A stretch of DNA of 7,323 nt. It comes from an uncultured bacterium (lineage in GTDB: Bacteria; Bacillota; Clostridia; Lachnospirales; Lachnospiraceae). A program made the position numbers and the translations under genes. Positions 1 to 5,405 of this stretch are shown here, one piece after another (within the stretch, counting starts at the first letter, position 1; every line of letters begins with the position of its first letter). The notes under the pieces are model-generated. The model worked only from the letters and a program-made list of their open reading frames with translations, was not told the DNA's origin and did no database searches. Location of the stretch: contig CAMTZV010000061.1 of assembly GCA_947086625.1 (NCBI GenBank), positions 1 through 7,323 of the forward strand. Reading direction: 5' to 3'.

Positions 1-55
1 TGGAATCCACGCCCACCGCCTCGCCGGTAAGCACGACCGCGCCAAAGGCCGCCAC
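1..55 (-). CDS. 5' end of an unidentified gene following tsaD (partial)
   Basis: A frame opens with GTG at 55-53, one base after the tsaD stop, and stays open to the window edge. It reads (M)AAFGAVVLTGEAVGVDS, with GTG taken as Met. The last tsaD codons supply a purine-rich GGGGGAG seven bases before the GTG, a good ribosome binding site, so translational coupling to tsaD is plausible. Only 18 residues are visible and they match no family I recognise, so no function is offered. The frame could also be a chance opening, since GC-rich sequence has few stops. Confidence 0.35.
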   Translation of the reverse strand, partial: MAAFGAVVLTGEAVGVDS

Positions 56-56
56 C

Positions 57-1088
57 CTAGCGCTCCCCCAGCTTTAAGTTCGGGACGGCGTTCAAGTCCA
101 GACCGTCGCGTCTGCCCGCAAGATATTCGTAGTACGCCGCCGCGCCGATCATCGCCGCGTTGTCCGTGCACAGGATGGGCGACGGATGGTAAAAGGCAAC
201 GCCCTTCTTTCGGCACGCCTCCTCCATTGCGCTCCGAAGCGTCTGATTGGATGCCACGCCGCCCGCAAGCGCAAACCTGTCCATGCCAAACTCCTCCACC
301 GCGCGCATCGCGTTTTCTACGAGCACCCCGATGACCGCGTGCTGAAAAGAAGCCGCCACGTCCGCCTGTATGATCTCCTCCCCCTTCATCCGCGCGCCGT
401 TTAAGTAGTTGAGCACCGCGGATTTAAGACCGCTGAATGAAAAATCGTACGGGCCGTCCGCGACCTTCGGCTTCGGAAAGGGGATCGCCAGCGCATTGCC
501 CGTCCGCGCCACCTGCTCGATCTTCGGGCCGCCGGGGTAGCCGAGCCCGATGGCGCGCGCCACCTTGTCAAATGCCTCGCCCGCCGCGTCGTCCCGCGTC
601 CTTCCCAGAATCTCATACCGCCCGTAATCCTGCACCTTTACGAGATGCGTATGGCCGCCGGAGACGACCAGGCACAGAAACGGCGGCTCAAGCTCTTTGT
701 TCTCGATATAGTTTGCGCTGATATGCCCCTCGATATGGTGGACGCCGATCAGCGGGAGCTTCGCGGCATACGCGATCGCCTTTGCCTCCGCCACGCCCAC
801 GAGCAGCGCCCCCACAAGCCCCGGCCCGTAGGTCACTGCGATGGCGTCCATATCGCCAAGCGTCATCTGCGCGTCGGTAAGCGCCTGCGCGATGACCTGA
901 TTGATCTTTTCGATGTGCTTGCGCGAGGCGATCTCCGGCACGACGCCGCCGTAAACCGTATGTAACGCGATCTGCGAATAGATCACATTCGAGCGCACAT
1001 CTCTCCCGTCCACGACAACCGCTGCCGCCGTCTCGTCGCAGGAGCTTTCCACCGCCAGTATTTTTACATCACATGTCTTTGCCGCCAT
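57..1088 (-). CDS. tsaD: tRNA N6-adenosine threonylcarbamoyltransferase TsaD
   Basis: TsaD (Kae1/YgjD/Gcp family) transfers the threonylcarbamoyl group from threonylcarbamoyl-AMP to A37 of ANN-decoding tRNAs, working with TsaB and TsaE in the cytoplasm. The protein is 343 residues, normal for the family, with an ASKHA-type fold. Visible hallmarks are ESSCDET at 14-20, [12 protein letters not shown] near 87-98, the metal-binding HxxxH at H118/H122 within HHIEGH, VSGGHT at 142-147, the FSFSGLK segment near 217-222, GGVASN at 276-281, and CTDNAAMIG with the metal-ligand aspartate D309. All expected key residues are present. The ATG lies 3 nt after the TGA of the upstream membrane-protein gene, with AAAGAGG about 11 nt before it. 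In many Firmicutes tsaD directly follows rimI; here three genes separate them. Confidence 0.97.
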   Translation of the reverse strand: MAAKTCDVKILAVESSCDETAAAVVVDGRDVRSNVIYSQIALHTVYGGVVPEIASRKHIEKINQVIAQALTDAQMTLGDMDAIAVTYGPGLVGALLVGVAEAKAIAYAAKLPLIGVHHIEGHISANYIENKELEPPFLCLVVSGGHTHLVKVQDYGRYEILGRTRDDAAGEAFDKVARAIGLGYPGGPKIEQVARTGNALAIPFPKPKVADGPYDFSFSGLKSAVLNYLNGARMKGEEIIQADVAASFQHAVIGVLVENAMRAVEEFGMDRFALAGGVASNQTLRSAMEEACRKKGVAFYHPSPILCTDNAAMIGAAAYYEYLAGRRDGLDLNAVPNLKLGER

Positions 1089-1091
1089 GGA

Positions 1092-1700
1092 TCACTCAAC
1101 CTCTTTCGCCGGCTTATCGACCTGCTCAAAGCCTAAAATCTTCCAGTCCCCGTTCGCATCCTTGCGCAGCAGAAATTTCTGGTACGTGCGCTTAAACTTT
1201 TCCTTCGGGTCCTGATCGTACCTCATGAAATAAGAAACCTCCACAAACGCACCGGAGCTGCCATCCGTGAGATCCACGTAGTCCACCTCGTTGGAGCCGC
1301 ACACGTTCGCCTGTATAACCAGCTTGCCGGTACTCTTAAAGCCGTTTAACTCCTGCGCAAGGTTGTCAAGGTTTTCCTCCTGCGGATTATCGTTCAGAAG
1401 CTCCGTGTCATACATCTCGCGCAGCTTCGCGCCGAGCGCCTGCATCTGCCCGTCCGTGATCTCGCTTGCGGACCCGTAGAGACAGATAATGTAGCGGTTG
1501 TACAGCTTCATCACCTCGCGGGGCGTAGAGGGATAGTTCCCCGTCACGTCGATGTTGAGCAGCGTATCCAGCTCGGATACCTCCGTCTTATCCTCCGCCG
1601 AGCGCGGCGCAAGGCGCATGACGATCACAAACGCGCCCACAATCACCACCACGAGCAAAACCAGTACGATCACTCCGCCGATCCCACGTTTTTTCTTCAT
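1092..1700 (-). CDS. Single-pass membrane-anchored protein of unknown function
   Basis: This 202-residue protein has a short basic start (MKKKR) and one strongly hydrophobic segment at about residues 9-29, followed by a hydrophilic domain. That predicts an N-terminal signal anchor with most of the chain outside the membrane. The C-terminal part (about 125-193) alternates strands and ends in FLLRKDANGDWKILGF, which resembles the last strands of NTF2-like or similar small alpha/beta folds; this is a weak inference. It may belong to the uncharacterised DUF6715-type proteins of Lachnospiraceae, from memory only. Its ATG overlaps the rnz stop (ATGA), with AGGAGG about 10 nt upstream inside rnz, and tsaD follows after 3 nt. 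Its position between two tRNA-maturation genes may simply reflect operon packing. Confidence 0.85.
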   Translation of the reverse strand: MKKKRGIGGVIVLVLLVVVIVGAFVIVMRLAPRSAEDKTEVSELDTLLNIDVTGNYPSTPREVMKLYNRYIICLYGSASEITDGQMQALGAKLREMYDTELLNDNPQEENLDNLAQELNGFKSTGKLVIQANVCGSNEVDYVDLTDGSSGAFVEVSYFMRYDQDPKEKFKRTYQKFLLRKDANGDWKILGFEQVDKPAKEVE

Positions 1701-2617
1701 GCCTCATCAACCTCCTCAAAGTCAAGTGTGAGCGTCCGCCCGTCCTTTCCGAGCGACGCCGCGGGAAAGATCTCCCGCACCCTGTCCATGTAGTCCTCCG
1801 CGTGAAGCAGCGACGGGCTGAAATGCGTCAGCCAGAGCTGCCGTGCGCCTGCATCCTTTGCCACCTGCGCCGCCTCGTAAAACGTCATATGCTTATACTG
1901 CCTTGCCTTCGCAAGCTTTTCCGGCTCCGCATACATGCCCTCGCAGATCAGAAGATCCGCCTGCCCCGCCGCCTCCGTGAGCGCCCTTGTAGGGCGGGTA
2001 TCCGTGCAGTAGGTGAGCTTGATGCCCTTGCGGGGCGGCCCCATGACAAGCCCCGGCGCATACGTGTTTCCCTCGTACTCCACCGTCTCGCCGCGCTGTA
2101 AGCGCCCCCAGTAATTGCGGGGGATCGGAAGCTTCTGTGCCTCCTCCAAACGGAAGCGGCCCGCGCGCCTGATCTCAATCGTGTAACCGTAGCAGACGAC
2201 GTTGTGATTGACGCGGAACGCCTCGATCTCGTAGCCGTTCACGGAAAAATGCTGCGTGCTCCCCTCGATCTCCAGAAAACGGATCTCAAACGGCAGCTCC
2301 GGCGCGATCGTGCGCAGCGCGTTTACGACCCGCTCCAGGCCCTTTGGCCCGATCATCGTGAGCGGCTCCGTGCGCTCGGCGTTTCCCATCGTGAGCAGCA
2401 TCCCCGGCAGGCCGCTGATGTGGTCGGCGTGGTAATGGGTAAAGCACATGACGTCGATCGGCTTTGCGCTCTGCCCCGCTTTTTTCATCGCGACCTGCGT
2501 CCCCTCGCCGCAGTCGATCAGCAGGCTGCTGCCGTTGTACCTCGTCAAAAGCGCGGTCAGCCACCGGTGGGGCAGCGGCATCATGCCGCCGGTTCCAAGC
2601 AAGCATACGTCTAACAT
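1697..2617 (-). CDS. rnz: Ribonuclease Z (tRNA 3'-end endonuclease)
   Basis: RNase Z is a zinc-dependent metallo-beta-lactamase-fold nuclease that cuts tRNA precursors 3' of the discriminator base, mainly those lacking an encoded CCA. The length of 306 residues fits the short bacterial form. The N-terminus MLDVCLLGTGG is the usual first strand. Metal ligands visible are HYHADH at 61-66, H138 in VNHNVVCYGY, D206 in YCTDTRP and H265 in LTHFS; KHMT near 242-245 matches the conserved HST-type histidine site. The segment around 165-190 (NYWGRLQRGETVEY) corresponds to the flexible tRNA-binding arm, which separates RNase Z from generic beta-lactamase-fold hydrolases. The start is ATG at 2617 with AAGGAAG about 13 nt upstream, a rather long spacing. 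The TGA overlaps the start of the next gene. Confidence 0.94.
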   Translation of the reverse strand: MLDVCLLGTGGMMPLPHRWLTALLTRYNGSSLLIDCGEGTQVAMKKAGQSAKPIDVMCFTHYHADHISGLPGMLLTMGNAERTEPLTMIGPKGLERVVNALRTIAPELPFEIRFLEIEGSTQHFSVNGYEIEAFRVNHNVVCYGYTIEIRRAGRFRLEEAQKLPIPRNYWGRLQRGETVEYEGNTYAPGLVMGPPRKGIKLTYCTDTRPTRALTEAAGQADLLICEGMYAEPEKLAKARQYKHMTFYEAAQVAKDAGARQLWLTHFSPSLLHAEDYMDRVREIFPAASLGKDGRTLTLDFEEVDEA

Positions 2618-2679
2618 GAATTTCCAGTTTCTTCCTTTCTATATTCAAAAATCATGCATCAAAAATTACGCATGAAACA
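2618..2679 (-). promoter_or_regulatory. AT-rich spacer before rnz with a 6-bp inverted repeat
   Basis: This 62-nt gap is clearly richer in A/T than the coding DNA on both sides. On the minus strand TCATGC (2675-2670) and GCATGA (2657-2652) form an inverted repeat with a 12-nt loop, followed by TTTTTG. Next come TATAGA and the AAGGAAG ribosome binding site. The hairpin is too weak and GC-poor for a confident terminator. TTGATG and TATAGA are only 13 nt apart, too close for a standard sigma-70 promoter. It may be a weak internal processing or promoter region. Confidence 0.2.
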
Positions 2680-2901
2680 TCACACAAGCTCCGTCTGCGG
2701 GTATTTCTCGGTTGCGATCGCAAAGGTGCGCTTCCACTGTTCAAAGCAGCCCGGGCAGATATCCATCTCCTCGGCGATCCCGTCCTGCTCGGACAGATAG
2801 CCCCAGTTTTTCACGATGTGCAGATGATCCTCGTAGCGCCCGCCCTGACGGCTCAGCTCCATACCGCAGCAGTTGCAGAATATCCGGTCGTTCTTCTTCA
2901 T
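2680..2901 (-). CDS. Small cysteine-pair (putative zinc-ribbon) protein
   Basis: This 73-residue protein has an N-terminal CNCCG cluster (C9, C11, C12) and a second pair CPGC (C49, C52), about 37 residues apart. The pattern fits a small zinc ribbon with C9 and C12 as the probable first CxxC ligands. Between them is an acidic and aromatic stretch, HLHIVKNWGYLSEQDG, which resembles short uncharacterised proteins I associate with Lachnospiraceae; that is recollection, not a search. There is no membrane segment or signal peptide. The start is supported by GGGAGG eight bases upstream. It lies 45 nt after rimI and 62 nt before rnz, so it is looser in the operon than its neighbours and could have its own expression signals. 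Function is unknown; nucleic-acid or protein binding is possible. Confidence 0.82.
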   Translation of the reverse strand: MKKNDRIFCNCCGMELSRQGGRYEDHLHIVKNWGYLSEQDGIAEEMDICPGCFEQWKRTFAIATEKYPQTELV

Positions 2902-2946
2902 TCTTTTATCCTCCCAAAACGTATTTTTGCTCTTCTGTCTGTAAGT

Positions 2947-3477
2947 CTATTGTAAGGATAAAGAACCTTTTTCGCCATAGGAAACTGCTGGCTCGCATGC
3001 CATTACGTAGGCGTCCTCGACGGGCCGCTCGTAAAAGCGCCGCCGCGTCCCCGCGATCACAAAGCCAAGCGATTCGTAGAGCCGGATCGCCGGCGTGTTT
3101 GAGACGCGCACCTCGAGAAAGATCTGCCGGATGCCCCGCTCCAAAAGCCGCACCGTAAGCGTCTCCAAAAGCCGTCTTGCCACGCCGCGCCTGCGCGCGC
3201 CCTCCGCAACCGCCACGTTTGTGATCTCCCCCTCGTCCAGCGCCAGGGATACCCCCGCATAGCCAAGCAGCGCTTCCCCGCGCGCTACGAGAAAGAGCGC
3301 GTCCTCCCTTTTAAGCGCCTCTGCAAAGCTGTTTTCGGACCACGGCATGGAAAACGTCACCGCCTCGAGCGCCGCCACCTCCGCCACGTCCGCCGCCGTC
3401 ATCGGGCGGATCGCGATCTGACCGGGCACCGCTACTGCGGCTCCCGTCCGGCCGGCTCCCGCCGCCACCGCCGTCAT
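2947..3477 (-). CDS. rimI: RimI-family protein N-alpha-acetyltransferase
   Basis: RimI is a GNAT acetyltransferase that acetylates protein N-termini, classically ribosomal protein bS18, using acetyl-CoA. Visible features are IRPMTAADV at 23-31 starting the fold, the PWSENSF motif at 45-51, ITNVAV at 85-90, the acetyl-CoA loop RRRGVA at 95-100, and LEVRVSNTPAIRLYESLGF at 121-139, containing the conserved E122 and Y134. At 176 residues it is longer than the usual ~150. The excess is an Ala/Gly-rich N-terminal tail of about 20 residues and a C-terminal tail after DAYVMA. The ATG overlaps the tsaB stop (ATGA) and has GGGGGA nine bases upstream, so I kept it. A GTG at 3429-3427 would give a more typical N-terminus and also has a distant GGGAG. 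The link with tsaB matches known Firmicutes operons. Confidence 0.92.
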   Translation of the reverse strand: MTAVAAGAGRTGAAVAVPGQIAIRPMTAADVAEVAALEAVTFSMPWSENSFAEALKREDALFLVARGEALLGYAGVSLALDEGEITNVAVAEGARRRGVARRLLETLTVRLLERGIRQIFLEVRVSNTPAIRLYESLGFVIAGTRRRFYERPVEDAYVMACEPAVSYGEKGSLSLQ

Positions 3478-4217
3478 GCGCCCGTATCCCCCGGAAGCAG
3501 GCCGGCGCCGTCCTGCCCGCCGTTTGCCGCCTGACGCTCGCGCTCCGCCTGCGAGAGACGAAGGTATTCCGGGCGGTGCACTTCTGCGCGCACGGTCAGG
3601 CCCTTTTTCATGTACTCACACGCCAGCGTCGCCACCGCGCCCGCGCGCTGCCGGTTCAGATGCGCCGGTGCGAACAAAAACGGCACGCGCACGCTTTCCT
3701 CCAGATATTCCCGGAACACCGGGACGCCATCGCCTAAAAATGTGACCTCGCGCCCAAGCGTATTTATCTTTTCCACAATCTCTGCGACGGGCACGGCGCA
3801 CTGCGGCACAAGCACCTGCATATTTCCGCCCTCAAACGCATAGATACCGGTGTACGTCTGACTCCGCCGCGCGTCCATCAGCGGGACGACCACACCGGAT
3901 GCACCCCACAGGTTGCAGGCGAGCGCGTCCACGGTCGGCACCTCCACGAGCGGCACATCCAGCGCAAGCCCCAGCCCCTTTGCGGTCGCGGAGCCGATGC
4001 GAAGTCCCGTAAAGGAGCCCGGCCCCTTTGCGACGGCGATCGCATCCAATGTCTTTAAATCCAGCTCGATCATCGCGGCGAGTGCATCCAGCATCGGAAG
4101 CAGCGTCTGCGAATGCGTCTTTTTATAGTTTACGGTGTACTCGCCGATCAGGCTGTCGTCCTCCACGACAGCCACGCTCGCCACAAGCCCCGAGCTCTCA
4201 AGCGCCAACAATTTCAT
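3474..4217 (-). CDS. tsaB: TsaB, partner subunit of the t6A tRNA modification complex
   Basis: TsaB (YeaZ/YdiC) is a non-catalytic ASKHA-fold paralogue of TsaD that dimerises with it and is needed for t6A37 formation. Starting from MKLLALESS the protein is 247 residues, within the family range. Family signatures are LLALESSG at 3-10, HSQTLLPMLDAL at 35-46, VAKGPGSFTGLRIG at 62-76, PTVDALA at 94-100 and DARRSQ at 115-120. Near the end, RPEYLRLSQAE (215-225) is the usual C-terminal motif. It lacks the HxxxH metal site of TsaD, as expected. The frame stays open for 43 codons upstream, but those overlap tsaE and carry no family sequence, so I chose ATG at 4217, which forms an ATGA overlap with the tsaE stop. 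AGGGG lies about 11 nt upstream. The last 25 residues are Gly/Gln-rich and probably flexible. Confidence 0.95.
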   Translation of the reverse strand: MKLLALESSGLVASVAVVEDDSLIGEYTVNYKKTHSQTLLPMLDALAAMIELDLKTLDAIAVAKGPGSFTGLRIGSATAKGLGLALDVPLVEVPTVDALACNLWGASGVVVPLMDARRSQTYTGIYAFEGGNMQVLVPQCAVPVAEIVEKINTLGREVTFLGDGVPVFREYLEESVRVPFLFAPAHLNRQRAGAVATLACEYMKKGLTVRAEVHRPEYLRLSQAERERQAANGGQDGAGLLPGDTGA

Positions 4218-4732
4218 GGCATCACCCGCCCCTCTCTGACCTCGCGCAGCGTGATCCTGCGGTAGTCGAAGCCTTTTTTTGGATCCTTCTCGATCAAAAG
4301 CTGCGTGCGCGCTTCCGGCAGCAGCTCCGAGATCTGCTCCGCCCACTCCACGAGACAGACGCCCGTCCCGTAAAAGCAGTCCTCGCAGCCGATTTCGTCC
4401 ATCTCCCCGACGTCGCCGATGCGGTATACGTCAAAGTGGTAAAACGGGAGCCGCCCTCCGTCATACACCTGCAGGATCGTAAACGTCGGGCTGTTCACCG
4501 GCTCTGCGATGCCAAGCCCTGCCGCAAGCCCCTGCGCGAACACGGTCTTTCCGACGCCGAGGTCGCCGCTCAGCGTGTAGACCGCCCCCGGTTTTGCCTG
4601 CTCTCCAAGCCGTTTTGCGAGATCGAACGTCTCCTGCGCCGAATTTGTCTCAAATATCACAGCTTTTCCCTGCGCCAAATTTGTCTCATGAATCATTGCT
4701 TTCCCCTGCGCCGAATTTGTCTCAGAAATCAT
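4214..4732 (-). CDS. tsaE: TsaE, P-loop ATPase of t6A tRNA modification, with repeated N-terminus
   Basis: TsaE (YjeE/YdiB) is a small P-loop ATPase that binds the TsaB-TsaD complex and drives its multiple-turnover t6A synthesis. Walker A is GDLGVGKT at 56-63. Other family motifs are NSPTFT at 80-85, HFDVYR at 99-104 and the VEWAE segment at 128-132. The family normally starts close to an ETNS..ETF stretch and is about 150 residues. Here 24 extra residues precede it because a 12-residue unit is repeated: MISETNSAQGKA, MIHETNLAQGKA, then VIFETNSAQETF. The first ATG (4732) overlaps the preceding stop as ATGA and has AGGG five bases upstream. ATG at 4696 and GTG at 4660 are equally well-formed starts, and the last would give a 148-residue protein. 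The catalytic core is intact. Which start is used cannot be told from sequence. Confidence 0.95.
   Translation of the reverse strand: MISETNSAQGKAMIHETNLAQGKAVIFETNSAQETFDLAKRLGEQAKPGAVYTLSGDLGVGKTVFAQGLAAGLGIAEPVNSPTFTILQVYDGGRLPFYHFDVYRIGDVGEMDEIGCEDCFYGTGVCLVEWAEQISELLPEARTQLLIEKDPKKGFDYRRITLREVREGRVMP
4625..4732 (-). repeat. Three 36-bp tandem repeats duplicating the tsaE start region
   Basis: Units are 4732-4697, 4696-4661 and 4660-4625, read on the minus strand. Units 1 and 2 differ at 5 of 36 positions. The 18-nt core GAGACAAATTCGGCGCAG is identical in units 1 and 3 and has one change in unit 2. The tail of unit 3 diverges into normal tsaE sequence (ETF). The unit length is a multiple of three, so the reading frame is kept. 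Each unit starts with ATG, ATG or GTG, preceded at 5-7 nt by an AGGG-type sequence. Confidence 0.93.
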
Positions 4733-5247
4733 CGATTCCCTTTTTTCATCTTGAAACGATAGCTGTCCATGTGCGCCTTCGCCAGCTCATAGAGATCATC
4801 GTAGGCATCGCCGAGCTGCGCGCGCGGCACGACGTTCGCGCGGATGCGCCCCCCGTAGAGCAGCACCATGCGCTTCGTACTCACGATTTTGTAGAGCTGC
4901 TTCCAGGGCATCGTCACGCTCTGGTCGCCAAAGCTCGTCGTGATGCCCGTCTCATCGAATACATAGTGGACGGCGTTTCCGTAAACCTGCGAGCTCTTCA
5001 TCTGCTTTTTTACCTTGCTGCGCAGATTAAACGGCACGTAGAGCAAAAGCAGCACCGCCGCCACAAGATATAATATGTTGTAGACCACGTCCTTGTCCCC
5101 CCAGGTCAGCACCGAGATGAGCGCGATCATCACCGCGAGCACAATCGAGAGGATGCCCTGCGAATTGTGGTAGACGTGGTAAAGGTTAAAGCGGTACATA
5201 TCCTCAAAGGTCATCGTCACATCAAGCTCTATCTTTTTTTCGTCCAT
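4729..5247 (-). CDS. YcxB-like two-helix membrane protein
   Basis: This 172-residue protein has two hydrophobic helices at about 32-49 and 54-73 separated by a short WGDKD turn, with basic residues following (RSKVKKQMK). That predicts a hairpin with both ends in the cytoplasm. The C-terminal half (about 93-145) contains YVFDETGITTSFGDQSVTMPW and the strand pattern MVLLYGG..ANVVPRAQL. This is typical of the YcxB-like family, whose soluble domain looks PH-like and whose function is unknown. The start is well supported by AAAGGAG eight bases before the ATG. It is the first gene after a probable promoter and its stop overlaps tsaE as ATGA, so it probably heads the operon. No role in tRNA modification is known for the family. 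Confidence 0.85.
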   Translation of the reverse strand: MDEKKIELDVTMTFEDMYRFNLYHVYHNSQGILSIVLAVMIALISVLTWGDKDVVYNILYLVAAVLLLLYVPFNLRSKVKKQMKSSQVYGNAVHYVFDETGITTSFGDQSVTMPWKQLYKIVSTKRMVLLYGGRIRANVVPRAQLGDAYDDLYELAKAHMDSYRFKMKKGNR

Positions 5248-5278
5248 ACAAACGGCTCCTTTGGCTGACGCGCGCTCC

Positions 5279-5298
5279 TCTCCCCCGGTGAGGGGAGA
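5279..5298 (-). promoter_or_regulatory. GC-rich hairpin in the presumed leader of the YcxB-like gene
   Basis: On the minus strand TCTCCCC and GGGGAGA form a perfect 7-bp stem with a 6-nt loop TCACCG. It lies between the proposed promoter and the ribosome binding site (5262-5256), ending about 31 nt before the ATG. No T-tract follows on either strand, so it is not an intrinsic terminator. It could stabilise or regulate the mRNA. It could also be a remnant of the dispersed CTCCCC...GGGGAG palindromes I recall from some Clostridia genomes, which is inference. Confidence 0.45.
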
Positions 5299-5330
5299 TC
5301 AGGTGCACGCATAAAATAAGATCTGTGGTT

Positions 5331-5359
5331 AGTATAACATTTTCCGGCAAAAAAGAAAA
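5331..5359 (-). promoter_or_regulatory. Probable sigma-70 extended -10 promoter upstream of the operon
   Basis: On the minus strand TGTTATACT gives a -10 hexamer TATACT (5336-5331; five of six match TATAAT) with the TGn extension at 5339-5337. At a 17-nt spacer the -35 position holds TTTTCT (5359-5354), a poor match, which the extended -10 could compensate. The region is AT-rich compared with its surroundings and lies in the longest gap of the window. Transcription would begin near 5324 and leave a leader of roughly 75 nt. Confidence 0.55.
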
Positions 5360-5372
5360 GCCTTCTGTCATC

Positions 5373-5405
5373 TATATCCCCTTTAGCTCCCCTTTAAATC
5401 CCCTT
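5373..5405 (-). repeat. 11-nt tandem repeat (three copies) across the tex stop codon
   Basis: On the minus strand AAGGGGATTTA, AAGGGGAGCTA and AAGGGGATATA follow one another exactly, with consensus AAGGGGAnnTA. The first copy contains the last tex codons and its TAA stop. The AAGGGGA core resembles a ribosome binding site, and the third copy lies 5 nt before an ATG. The period is close to one helical turn of DNA. No known site of this form comes to mind. Confidence 0.7.

Noticed and set aside
186..965. Several plus-strand open frames opposite tsaD
   Set aside because: They are antisense shadows of a clear tsaD gene, with Arg/Pro/His-rich compositions typical of reversed GC-rich coding DNA.
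2286..2648. Minus-strand frame of 120 codons overlapping the rnz start
   Set aside because: It is an alternate frame of rnz with low-complexity basic and Ala-rich sequence; rnz itself has all catalytic residues.
4218..4346. 43-codon upstream extension of tsaB
   Set aside because: It overlaps tsaE, shows no TsaB family sequence, and MKLLALESS at 4217 is the standard start.
4625..4732. CRISPR-like array from the 36-bp repeats
   Set aside because: The repeats are directly adjacent with no spacers, are in frame with tsaE and lie inside the coding sequence.
4028..4762. Long plus-strand open frame (244 codons) with a repeated PAPNLS motif
   Set aside because: It lies opposite tsaB and tsaE. The apparent repeat is the complement of the tsaE tandem repeat, and no ribosome binding site or family similarity supports it.
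5349..5366. Possible tex terminator: AGAA...TTCT followed by six T on the minus strand
   Set aside because: The stem is only 4-5 bp and AT-rich, and overlaps the candidate -35 region; too weak to call.
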